Source: Linanthus parryae
Lineage: Eukaryota > Streptophyta > Magnoliopsida > Ericales > Polemoniaceae
Length of the DNA stretch: 64,000 nucleotides
Assembly: GCA_023055425.1 (NCBI GenBank)
Contig: JALGPY010000002.1
Coordinates: 155,693,345-155,757,344, forward strand
Direction: 5' to 3'
Made by a program: the position numbers and the translations under genes. Every line of letters begins with the position of its first letter. The first letter of the stretch is position 1. Positions 44,677 to 53,640 of the stretch are shown piece by piece. Below the pieces are notes generated by a model, which was given only the letters and a program-made list of their open reading frames with translations, was not told where the DNA came from and searched no databases.

Positions 44677-45729
44677 CTACATATATAGCCCACTTGTACG
44701 ATTTTTGACTGCCAACTTCCGTGCAGTCTTCTTCTTGAGATTGTACTCTATGAGGAACTCTCCATCAACATCTATGATGAGCTTACTATAATCCTTGACA
44801 AACCACACTGGATTGAAATAATCACAAAAGAAAATGTCTATCACTGAACATCTCGTCCAAGACTCTCTTACACCATATTTTTTCATTATCCATACCACGA
44901 GCTGAGTTTGACCGTTCACATTAATTTCATTTGACATGATAGAAAGGCATCGATTAAATGCCCCTATACTCTGGGATATGATAGTCCTTGTAGGACATAT
45001 CACGGGCGGAAAAATCTCCCAGAAATTTTCTTCCTCAACATTGAAAGAAACTATCACGCATTGCTCATTTGACATCGGACTACTAGCTTTCCAGTGCAGA
45101 AAGCCATTCACATACATACCCATTTTATCGGAAACTGTAAGAACATTAGTAGTGACGGCTTCTGGTATCTTTTTCCAAGTATTTTGCTTAAGACTATAGA
45201 CACTGCATGGGACTCCATCAAAATTAGTAGAAGAAGGCTCGATTATTACCAACGTGTAATCATCAAGGAAGGAATTGTAACCAAATCCATAAAGGGAAAC
45301 TGTATCTTCATCGAAGGAGGGTGAACAACGCTCCGCCGCTTCAACTAGCTTTGTCTCTCTAGTTGTTGGGTTCCATAGAGTAAATGTCTCGGGCAAATTT
45401 AACAAACAGACAATACCATTGCATGAACCAATAATATCGACATTGTCCGTTTGGTTGTAGGGATAAACGAGATTGGATAATGCAACACCATCCTCATCTT
45501 GATATGAAGATGGCGACTCAAAGTCTAGAGAATGGAAAGGGTGTGAAGATAGGAGCCTGTAATGGTTGGTTTTAGCATCTGAATATGCCTGATTGAGGTG
45601 CAGCTTAACAAAATGCTTGATAGAGATTAAAGAAAGCCACGACGTGCATACGCACTTGGATTTTCCAAGAGACTTGGCAGGCAAGCGTGATAATACGTTC
45701 ATGAGAAGTTCTTCTGGGAGCCTCAACAT
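44677..45729 (-). CDS. F-box protein with C-terminal FBA-type domain (CPR1/CPR30-like)
   Basis: A complete, intron-less 350-residue protein. The F-box fills residues 4-47 ('LPEELLMNVLSRLPAKSLGK', 'CVCTSWLSLI'); it binds SKP1/ASK in an SCF ubiquitin ligase. The rest has the features of the plant F-box-associated domain (FBA_1, kelch-like): 'IIGSCNGIVCLL' (99-110), 'LWNPTTRE' (118-125), 'YGFGYNSFLDDYTLV' (147-161), 'GFLHW' (209-213) and 'VVWIMKKYGVRESWT' (278-292). This domain selects the target. Length is normal for the family (350-420). The ATG at 45729 is chosen because the F-box starts three residues later. This is the only intact host gene in the window. Members act in defence, self-incompatibility and hormone responses; the target here is unknown. 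Confidence 0.93.
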   Translation of the reverse strand: MLRLPEELLMNVLSRLPAKSLGKSKCVCTSWLSLISIKHFVKLHLNQAYSDAKTNHYRLLSSHPFHSLDFESPSSYQDEDGVALSNLVYPYNQTDNVDIIGSCNGIVCLLNLPETFTLWNPTTRETKLVEAAERCSPSFDEDTVSLYGFGYNSFLDDYTLVIIEPSSTNFDGVPCSVYSLKQNTWKKIPEAVTTNVLTVSDKMGMYVNGFLHWKASSPMSNEQCVIVSFNVEEENFWEIFPPVICPTRTIISQSIGAFNRCLSIMSNEINVNGQTQLVVWIMKKYGVRESWTRCSVIDIFFCDYFNPVWFVKDYSKLIIDVDGEFLIEYNLKKKTARKLAVKNRTSGLYM

Positions 45730-45840
45730 AGCTCTCAGACAAATCTCTCTGATTGAATTTATATCTCGAACAGACTTGAAAATGTTTCAAGGTAAGAGGT
45801 TTGAAGTACAAGTATATTATGATAGGGAATTTGAAGGAAG

Positions 45841-45848
45841 TATTTATA
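45841..45848 (-). promoter_or_regulatory. TATA box of the F-box gene
   Basis: The minus strand reads TATAAATA about 112 bases upstream of the ATG, which predicts a 5' leader of about 80 bases. No other TATA-like motif is closer. Confidence 0.6.
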
Positions 45849-46389
45849 TGTTGTTTTGGCTAAACAGTTCACTAGAAAAGTTTAATCAATGCTTTGACCG
45901 GGTCATTTTTCTTAAATAAAAATGAAAATAGTAATGCTTCAGGAACACGTCCCTGTTAATCTTGATTGACACCAAGCTGCTTATTCTATATTTGCCAATA
46001 CCGTCTTATTTGAATCAAGTTTATTCGAAATTTTTGTTTTCCCCTTTAAGAAAGGACTAACATGTTAGTAATAGTATTTTTTGAGCAGTCGTACTAATTG
46101 TATTGGACTGACTACACTCGATTGGATTAGTTGTATATTAGATATTTAATTTTGTGTTCGGGCAGTATTAGCTGGGGCGTCCACTATAATTAGTTAAACC
46201 CGAAAATACCCGATGAATTAGAGAACTAAGTTAGGATATGAAACATAATTTATCATTTTTTAGTACCCGTATTTAACATTGTTGGAATTAGTGAAACCAA
46301 GTAATATTAATACTCTGCTATAATTGGCCTCAACAAAATACTCTGCATGTCCCTATAATAAGTTCATTACAAATTAGTACAACTAATAA
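45849..46389. other. Upstream intergenic region of the F-box gene
   Basis: AT-rich; no gene seen. Confidence 0.45.
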
Positions 46390-47179
46390 TCTCTACTACT
46401 AAAAAGAGCGAAGGAACTCTTAGTGTTTAACCACTTCAAATGTTTTTTCACTTGAGGTGTTTCCTACTTTTTTATTTTGCCTATTTTGCCCTTAATTAAT
46501 ACTGAAACTGAAAGCTAAAGTATTTATGTGCCCATCACTACTCACACGGTCCTACCTATTACTATATATTAAATTCCTACTGAAATCTTATTCTGCAACT
46601 TGTTAAAAATTGAGTTTTATTTGTTTTTTGTCTTCAATAAAGCACCACGTCAGTCTCATCTGACTCTAAAATCTTATACAGGAAGCTCAATTTTTTTTGA
46701 CGAAACAGGAAGCTCAATTTTGGTTTATTTCTCTTTTACATTGCCGAAATTACCATGTTTTGATATAAATATTATCTTACTGCAAAATTTATTTTTAGAA
46801 TGACTTTCAGTTACAAAACAAATGAATTAAATTGCAGGAATAAATTATGATAAAGAATGGGACCTTTCCGTTACTCTCAAGTCTCAATCTTATAATTTCT
46901 ATCATTAAATTATAGTTAATTACAATAACTATCTATCTATCTATGTCTATCTCTACTACTATAAAAAGCTGAAGAGCTCCAAAGTGTTTAACAGTTTGGA
47001 GTGTTTTCTCTGTTTCCTACACTTTTTGCTTTGTCAATAATACCCCTCACAAATAATTAAAATTCAACTTAAGTTAATTACCCATGTATTAAATTCGGCC
47101 CCTTTTCATTTTTTAAATCTTGTAAGTTTTAATATCTTTAATGGATTTCTCTTCGTTTTCCTACAAATAATTTAATTCA
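46390..47179 (+). mobile_element. Two Helitron-like 5' ends (46390 and 46950)
   Basis: 'TCTCTACTACTAAAAAGAG' at 46390 and 'TCTCTACTACTATAAAAAGC' at 46950 both begin TC after an A, and both continue with related sequence (a GAAG…CTC block, then 'agtgttta'). This is how many plant Helitrons start (5' TCTCTACTACTATAAAA-like). No convincing 3' CTRR end with a hairpin was found, so neither element can be bounded. A short (CTAT)n run (46931-46944) precedes the second. Confidence 0.4.
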
Positions 47180-47604
47180 GCATGTATTTGGTCACACATT
47201 AAATTGAGTCTCTGGAAATAATCTGGGGTGAATAAGCTGGCTGAAATTATAATCGGAAAACTGTTTGGCATGCGCTGAAAATCTTGAATTAAAATTTAAT
47301 TGCGTTTGGCAACACTTGTAGCTTTTACTATCAAAATTGCGATAAATGTCTTTATTTGAACTTATGATAGGTCTAAGATGTTACACGTTTGCACAAATTA
47401 ACAATTCATGCATTAACGAGATGATAGAGTATGGGATTTCAGACGTTATACCCAAAAAATCTCCAAAATCGGAGATTATATAATCTGCAGATTATTAGCC
47501 AACTTAAATTAAAATCTGACTCAAAAAATCTGCGAAACAAACGAGATTAAATTTTTTAGCAGATTTTAATCTCAACTGAGATTTTAATCTTGAACCAAAC
47601 ATGC
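47180..47604. mobile_element. MITE-like element with degenerate terminal inverted repeats
   Basis: The left end 'gcatgtatttggtcacacat' resembles the complement of the right end ('gcatgtttggttcaagatta', read on the minus strand from 47604). The interior is AT-rich with repeated 'gattttaatct' blocks and the 'gtttggcaac' phrase common in plant MITEs. The target duplication is not clear and the superfamily is undetermined. Confidence 0.4.
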
Positions 47605-47838
47605 ACTAAGTACAGAAATAGAAGTTGCTCTCCCATATCCACGAGCTGTCCGCAAAGAAAGCTTAGATCATAGTGTAGGCATAACATGTAGACGCGTGAA
47701 GATAGGAAATTACACGGACTTTCCTAGTCATCCCAATATATTAATCATTTGCTTCATGTTTGCTCCCCGACCTAGAGTTTCGTAACTGAACCATTGCCGA
47801 GGCTCTGACTGGCTCCATACACAAATACACAGTAGCAA
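47605..47838. other. Short intergenic stretch before element F
   Basis: No feature is recognised. It ends with 'agcaa' (47834-47838), the left target duplication of element F. Confidence 0.5.
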
Positions 47839-48153
47839 TGATACGGAAAAGCGTACCAATATTATTTAGTCATTTAGTTATTTATTAGATTAATGAGTTG
47901 TTAGTTATTTAATTATTATTATTTAGTAATTATTTAGTTAGACCGTTGAATAAGACCATAGGACTAGGGTAGGGTTAGGTTAAAATTTATCTATTTAAGC
48001 AGTGTACTCGTTTATTATTAAGTAGTCAATAGAGAAGTATTTCTCTTAACCCTAATCTCTCCTACTATCTCATATCAATCTCTTGCTCTTGTCTTCTCAA
48101 AATTCTCCTCTAAATCTATCAATTTCTCTATCTTCGATACGAATGTCGTATCA
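47839..48153 (+). repeat. 5' LTR of element F
   Basis: 315 bp, beginning TGATACGG as in E. It ends with a hairpin (GATACG/CGTATC, 48136-48152). TATA-like 'tatttaag' at 47992 is followed 34 bases later by 'tcaatagagaag' (48026); the 3' LTR has 'tcaataaagaag' at the same place. The next bases after the LTR, 'attagtgctttcattgttaa', are the primer position. Confidence 0.92.
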
Positions 48154-48221
48154 ATTAGTGCTTTCATTGTTAACGGCGGTCAGATCTTTCCTGCGTCGTT
48201 CGTTTCTCAAGCATCATCACC

Positions 48222-48592
48222 ATGGACAAGGGCGATCGTCCTTGCGCCGTTCTCGATTTCAGTCCAAAAAGTCTCTCAATTATCGAGGACCTCGACGAGC
48301 TCTACCAGCAAGCCAATGCACCGATTAATTACCTCAATGGCAGACTTGGAAGACCTCCAAGCAAGTGGGTACATCGACATGGCAGACCTGGAAGACTTCA
48401 AAGCAAGTGAGAAATCATTCCGATTGATTTCAGTTGAGAAATTTTGTGGCCTCCAGCACATCATCAGAGACGAAGAACAAGCACCACTAAATGAAGAATA
48501 GCAGCCAGAGAAACAGCTGCTTCCGGCGAACCACCGGTCGGAAAACCCCCAAACCCCACAGGTAATCCAGCCATAGACACCTGAACCACCTA
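48222..48592 (+). pseudogene. Gag-like N-terminus of element F
   Basis: It starts 'MDKGDRPCAVLDFSPKSLSI' and, after a frameshift near 48330, continues as 'ASGYIDMADLEDFKASEKSF' and 'RLISVEKFCGLQHIIRDEEQ' before a P/Q-rich stretch. Element H encodes the same pattern ('MADMGDYPCAVLDI', then 'ISTEYFCRL' and 'DMIRGDEHP'), so this is a protein shared by the family and not chance. Function unknown; Gag-related by position. Confidence 0.6.
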
Positions 48593-48602
48593 TGTCGGCG
48601 AC

Positions 48603-48607
48603 CCAAC
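48603..48607. repeat. Target duplication 'ccaac' of element H (left)
   Basis: The same five bases follow the right end of H at 50424-50428. Confidence 0.9.
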
Positions 48608-48913
48608 TTTTAGGGTTTACCTAACGTTATAGTAATTCTAGACACTGTCAAGTCTCCACACACAATAAGGTTTTTAACCCACACACATAAACACTCTCAA
48701 ACTTTGATAGTTTTCATTGGTAATCAAATGCTGAAATTACAATTGCTTAAATAGAAAAGATTAATCCTAACCCTAGACTCTAACAGGCCCTGCTCGGTAT
48801 TATTAAATAATTAAATACCATAATTACTAATTAATAAATAAACAAAGTAACTAACAATTACTTAAATAAATAAATGATAAAGATACTGTCGATGATACGG
48901 TTGACCCGTATCA
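48608..48913 (-). repeat. 3' LTR of element H
   Basis: 306 bp, matching 50115-50423 with scattered changes ('ttttagggtttacctaac' to 'gacggttgacccgtatca' type ends). Confidence 0.92.
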
Positions 48914-49628
48914 ACTCCTCCCCAGCTGAAATTCACCTTGTCCACCGGGTGGATGCGCAAAAAAGCTTCAAATTGCCCAAAATTTGTGATGCCCGGATCA
49001 AACTGAAGACGAACGAGGTTGAGATACCCACTATGGAGTCCAAATCTGGAAAAATTGAGGTAAAAAGCGGACTTGGGATGTCCAAAAAACCCTGGGGTAG
49101 ACCCCGTAGCTCGAAAAAATATCATTGCGGCTCTAAAATAGGCTGAAAATAGGGGATTGGCTCACTTGGATCCAAGGGGAAGCTCGCAACTTGGATGGAG
49201 CCAAAAGCAAACCATCAAGCTGTTTAGGAGCCGTCGGCTCAAACTGAAGGAAGCTGATGCTGAGCCATGTAGAAGCGGATGGCTTGACTTGAGCCGATAG
49301 CCAGCGTTCGTCTAATTGAAGCCGTGAAGGAGCCGACATTAGCTCGTCGGCTGGATCGAGAGGATAGTCCTTTAACGGCTGAATCGAGCCAAACAACTAT
49401 GCTCTCTGGTCGCAACGACAGCGGGACGTGCTTGTGTTGGTCCGCGACCGTTGGGGACTGTTGGAGGTTGGAGAACAGCGGACGGAGGTCGCCGGAGAAC
49501 ACCGTAGGTTCGGCCGTTTTCCAGAGCGGCGTGGATGGCGACAAAGTGATCTACGAATTCAGCGCCGGCTGTGGCGCTCCTTCCTAGTGGTTATCGGGCT
49601 GCTTGTTTGCCGAAATCGCGGCGAGAAT

Positions 49629-50094
49629 CTACACCGGAATCTGGGTTAGATTTGAATCGGAGATCTGCTGGGTCGGGAGCTGCGTCGCTGTGGTGACTGG
49701 CGATTCGGGGGGTGAATGGCTGTTGTCTGGAGGTCGACGGTGGGTTGCTGAGACACCGACGGAGGCGGCGTTGAGGGAGGCGCTGCTTGCTGGGTGGAAG
49801 TCGGAGGCAATAATGGCCTGGTCGCCGTAATCGATGGTGTTGCTGGCTGCTGTTCCGGCGGTTGTGGCGGTGGGTCTTGTTGAAGCTGCTGCGGGGTTGT
49901 TTCCTCCAACGGCAGTGGCTGTGGCGGATGTTCGTCGCCTCTGATCATGTCCTAGAGACGACAAAAGTACTCAGTGGAAATCAATATTGTCTCCCACCGA
50001 GAGATATTTGTTTTCCACTTGCTTTGAGCCATGCAAATGCTGGGATGTCTTTGATGTCAAGAACGGCGCAAGGGTAATCACCCATGTCCGCCAT
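49629..50094 (-). pseudogene. Gag-like and Pro/Gln-rich ORF of element H
   Basis: The ATG at 50094 lies two bases past the primer position. It reads 'MADMGDYPCAVLDIKDIPAF' and 'WLKASGKQISLGGRQY' before a stop. Frameshifted continuations give 'STEYFCRL' and then 'MIRGDEHPPQPLPLEETTPQ' with a long Pro/Gln tract (49646-49948). The start matches element F. The alternate frame (49629-49964) is Ala/Thr/Ser-rich and less likely. Broken and non-functional in this copy. Confidence 0.6.
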
Positions 50095-50096
50095 TA

Positions 50097-50114
50097 CATC
50101 AATGAAAGCACCAA
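50097..50114 (-). other. Primer-binding position of element H, complementary to its own LTR
   Basis: The minus strand reads TTGGTGCTTTCATTGATG directly after the LTR. TTTCATTGAT within it pairs perfectly over 10 bases with ATCAATGAAA at the predicted RNA start in the LTR (50219-50228). No matching tRNA 3' end is known to me. This is the layout of Tf1-type self-priming; the function is inferred. Confidence 0.6.
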
Positions 50115-50423
50115 TTTTAGGGTTTACCTAACTTGATAGTAATTCTAGACACTATCAAGTCTCCACACACACTAGGGTTTTTAACCCACACACAAAAACA
50201 CTCTCAAACTTTGATATTTTTCATTGATAGTTAAATACTAAAATTACAATCACTTAAATAGAAAATATTAATCCTAGAACTAGACTCTAACGGGCCTGGC
50301 CCTGTCTTACTAAATAATTAAATACCCTAATTACTAATTAATAAATAAACAAAGTAATTAACAATTACTTGAATAAATAAATAATAATAAAGATATGGTT
50401 GATGATACGGTTGACCCGTATCA
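50115..50423 (-). repeat. 5' LTR of element H
   Basis: 309 bp. On the minus strand the TATA-like TATTTAAG (50253-50260) is followed 32 bases later by ATCAATGAAA (50219-50228). A perfect 10-bp-arm hairpin ('acttgatagt'…'actatcaagt', 50131-50160) lies near the inner end. Confidence 0.93.
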
Positions 50424-50428
50424 CCAAC

Positions 50429-51325
50429 AGTCGCCATTGCCGGATTTGCACCAACAGCCCTCCCATTCGCCGGAGAACAGTCCCTTCGCCGGCCAGATTC
50501 AACAAACCCATCCACCATCACCTATGACGATAAAATCACAACAACCACCATCGCCGGTCCATATCCAATCGGACCAACACCACAACTAACAGGCGACCAA
50601 CATCCTCAGCCACCACTGAAGCCCAAAGAGATGGGTCCGCTGCAACCTGGCGCTACCCAGTTCGTCCTCCTAGCCAACCAGCAGTGGGCTCCACCTGAGC
50701 CACTCCTGGTCAAACCTTTGAACCTAAATGACCTCCACCCACCTTCAACGCTACCCATCGCCGCCCAACATCAAGCGTACCAGCACCCTCGGCGGTCCGC
50801 ATGATGCCACAACCACCACCATCTCTGCTCCAAAAAATAATCGGAGATAGGACCCACACGACCGCCGCCTCAATTGGAAATTCCCTCCATCGAGCTTCGG
50901 TCGCAATAGCAACATCAATAGCCGCAAACCCCAACAATGTCGTCGTCGGGTTCAGCCCAGAATCCGGCCTCCCACAGCCATTACGGCCGCCACCATCACC
51001 ACACACCTGTAAAGGTAACCTCCCTCAATAGCTAGTTTTTAGGGCAACACTAGATGGGCTGGTTTACACCATTGGGGCTCATTTCTTGGCCCAACAAAGG
51101 TTACGAACTTGGGTTTAATTTTTAAGTAAGGCTTGGTTGTCAAATTGGCCTGAACTCAAAGGGCTCTAATAAACTTGGGGCAGAAAATAGGTGGGCTTAG
51201 TGCTCATTTGGGACTACAATGTGAGATTCTCAAAGACGTTCGGCAACAATTTGATCTGGGCAAGAATATGGCAGATTTTTTGACATCAACCTTGAGGGCA
51301 AGGTGGTTTTTAAGGGTGGGAGAGT
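50429..51325 (+). pseudogene. Second half of element F: P/Q-rich remnant and Pol tail
   Basis: After the H insertion the frame reads 'QQSPLPDLHQQPSHSPENSP' and 'MTIKSQQPPSPVHIQSDQHH' up to 50587, then breaks. It is the continuation of the P/Q-rich protein of F. The stretch 50800-51030 is a further Pro/Ser/Thr-rich open piece. The last 60 bases encode the chromovirus Pol tail into the purine tract. No enzyme domain is seen. Confidence 0.5.
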
Positions 51326-51645
51326 TGTTAAGGGAAAGCGTATCAATATTATTTAGGCATTTAGTTACTTATTAGATTAATGAGTTATTAGGTATTCAAT
51401 TATTATTATTTAGTATTTATTTAGCTAGCCCGTAGAATAAGCCCGTAGGGATAGGGTAGGGTTAGGGTAGGTTAGGAGTTATCTATTTAAGCAGTGTATT
51501 CATTTATTATTAGGCAGTCAATAAAGAAGTATTTCTATGAACCATAATATCTCCTACTCTCTCATAGCAATCTCTTGCTTTCGTATTCTCTAAATTCTCC
51601 TCTAATTCTATCAATTTCTCTATCTCCGAAACGAATATCGTATCA
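51326..51645 (+). repeat. 3' LTR of element F
   Basis: 320 bp, preceded by the purine tract at 51311-51325 and matching the 5' LTR over its full length with moderate divergence. Confidence 0.92.
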
Positions 51646-51661
51646 AGCAATGTATGATCAA

Positions 51662-52500
51662 TGATGTGGAAGCCTGAAAGGCTAAATATTAGATGATAAG
51701 GGTAGACTTGATAGTTTAAGAGAAGCAGAGGGGCTTCTAGTTGAGTACTTGAAAGATTGTTAGAAGAAGAGAAGTTAGTGGAATTTCATTAGAAGCGCAG
51801 TTAGCTCCGGTGTGTTCTCTGTTAGCTTCTCCAATGTAGACTCTTGTATAAATAATGTGCATGGATTCTTGTGGTGTTAATTGCATATATATATTTTTCA
51901 TTTCTAATTTTTTTATTTGGTATACGAGCGTGCAAAGCTAATCGCCGAATAGCTTCTTCTTCTCCGGCAAAACGCCGGTCATCTTCTTCATTATCTGTCT
52001 TCTGGTAGAAGTTATGAGATTTCTCTCCTTGGAGTAATTACCTCCGTTTTTGAGTTCATCTATATCGGTTCTTGTTCACGCATGTACTCCATCTTTAAAT
52101 TCATGTATGTTGAGTTGTTTCCGCCATGGTTACAACACTACCTCCTGGTCTCACGTTTCTGATCTCCAATCTCAAGTCCTTAGTGCTGTTAAATCACAAT
52201 AATCACTATCACATGCTCTGTCGAGCTCAAATTGAAGCAGTTCTACATGGGAATGATCTTATTCAACTACTCATTCCTCTACAACCGCCAGTGACCTACA
52301 ACACTTATTCTGGTTCAACAATTCTTAATTGTGCATATACGGTATATTGTCTCACTGAGAAGCACCTGCAAACGTCTAACTGCTTCGATTTCACCTATTT
52401 TCCTTCCATAAATTCTGCATTTGAGCACATCACATTAGATTTGCCAAACATTGGCTCAGCGTTTTACCTCTATGTCATGATCTTATTGTGAATGTGTGCC
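51662..52500 (+). mobile_element. Copia fragment L: LTR, primer site, partial gag
   Basis: An LTR-like stretch (51662 to about 51900) has a TATA box ('gtataaata', near 51847) and ends in CA. A worn iMet primer site ('tggtatacgagc', 51921) follows, then a leader. An ATG at 52126 opens a 121-codon gag start: 'FLISNLKSLVLLNHNNHYHM' and 'RAQIEAVLHGNDLIQLL', as in Ale/RE-type copia. The copy breaks off near 52500. The sequence starts almost exactly where element F ends. Confidence 0.65.
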
Positions 52501-52524
52501 TTGAGTTGGACAAATTCAAAGTCG

Positions 52525-53640
52525 GCAAGTAATTAAGAAGGTCAAAGGCAGCCACAAGTTGTTTCTAAATCAAAGATGGAAACGTTTGGGTGTTGGCACA
52601 TGTACGTGACACATCTTGGGTTTTTTCTTATCCGTATATACAGGGCCATCTTGGGCCCCTAGTTAGTATGCAAACAAAGTGTAATTGTGGGTGCTTTTCT
52701 GTCGTGGACGTAGTTACTTAATTTTTTTCTAGCAAAACAAGTTAAATACTCGTGTTCTTATTTCTTCATTCATCGTTAGTGAGGTTGTTTGTCGTAACAA
52801 ACTAGTCTCTAAACCAGGTTGGCGGTGTTTCAAGATCAAGATCAAGGCTGAGCAAAGGTAGGGTTTCACGACTTGGTGAAATCAAATCTACGGTTCAAGA
52901 TCCAGCAAGAAAGATGTCTGGATCGATGTTGAAGATCGACAGGTTCACAGCAGGGAACAACTTCAATCTATGGAAGATAAAGATTGAGTTTTGCTAAAAT
53001 CGCAAGGCATATGGGCACCTTTGAATGAAGACAAAGGAGGCATGGATGTTGCATCATCGGGTTATAGGTTGATGGAGGAGAAAGCACACTCAAACATTAT
53101 GTTGTGCTTATCGGATGACGTGATAAGACGACAGCAGCTCTTTGGCTCAAGTTGGAGAGTCTCTACATGACGAAGTCACTCACCAGCAAGTTGATGCTAA
53201 AGAAATGGCTATTCACCCTGCGGATGCTCGAAGGTACGGCTCAAGGATCACCTTGATCAATTAAACACAATGCTTCTTGCTTTGCGTAACATTGACGAAA
53301 AGGTTAACAATGGGGATGTCGCACTCTTGTTGTTGCTCTTGTTACCTCCATCATGAGAGAACTTTGTACAATCCTTTATTGTGAATAAGGATAACTTAAC
53401 CCTAGAGGAGGTCAGATCAGTGCTCCATCCTAGGGAATTGCGCTACAAGGGCGCAAACACAGGTACAGAGGACCATGCTTCCAGACGTATGGCGACTGGG
53501 GGAAGAAAGAAGGGTAATAATAACAAGAAAATACAGTTTTCTAGTTCTAAGTTGCCCAGTGATATTTGTGCTTGGTGCAAGGAAATTGGACACTGAAAGA
53601 GAGATTGCCCGAAAAGAGGTCGGCAGGGGCAGAGCCAGTT
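52525..53640 (+). mobile_element. Copia fragment M: LTR-like end and degenerate gag
   Basis: A possible LTR end ('ttgtttgtcgtaaca', about 52786-52800) precedes a gag reading that starts near 52914: 'MSGSMLKIDRFTAGNNFNLW', 'MLLALRNIDEKVNNGDVALL', 'FIVNKDNLTLEEVRSVL' and the knuckle 'CAWCKEIGH', a stop, then 'KRDCPKRG'. All knuckle ligands survive, but a stop sits inside it. Nothing of protease or pol follows. Confidence 0.7.

Larger units (their letters stand above)
48608..50423 (-). mobile_element. Element H: 1.8-kb non-autonomous gypsy-derived LTR element nested in F (minus)
   Basis: LTRs 48608-48913 and 50115-50423 in minus orientation, exact duplication 'ccaac', purine tract (complement of 'actcctcccc', 48914-48923) and primer position (50097-50114). 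It encodes the family's Gag-like start at 50094 and P/Q-rich tract. Its last codons before the LTR read 'HPVDKVNFSWGGVDTG', a clear chromovirus Pol C-terminus. No enzyme domain remains. It inserted into F, so it is younger than F. Confidence 0.93.
47839..51645 (+). mobile_element. Element F: non-autonomous gypsy-derived LTR element containing nested element H
   Basis: LTRs 47839-48153 and 51326-51645 with an exact target duplication 'agcaa' (47834-47838 and 51646-51650). Without the 1816-bp insert H and its 5-bp duplication, F is about 1986 bp, the same size class as E. It has a short Gag-like frame at the start and P/Q-rich remnants after the insert. Before the purine tract 'aagggtgggagag' come codons reading 'NLEGKVVFKGGRVVK', the chromovirus Pol tail. 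No RT or integrase. Confidence 0.92.

Noticed and set aside
52126..52491. Small independent plant gene of 121 codons
   Set aside because: It matches the start of copia gag, follows a worn primer site and LTR, and is truncated.
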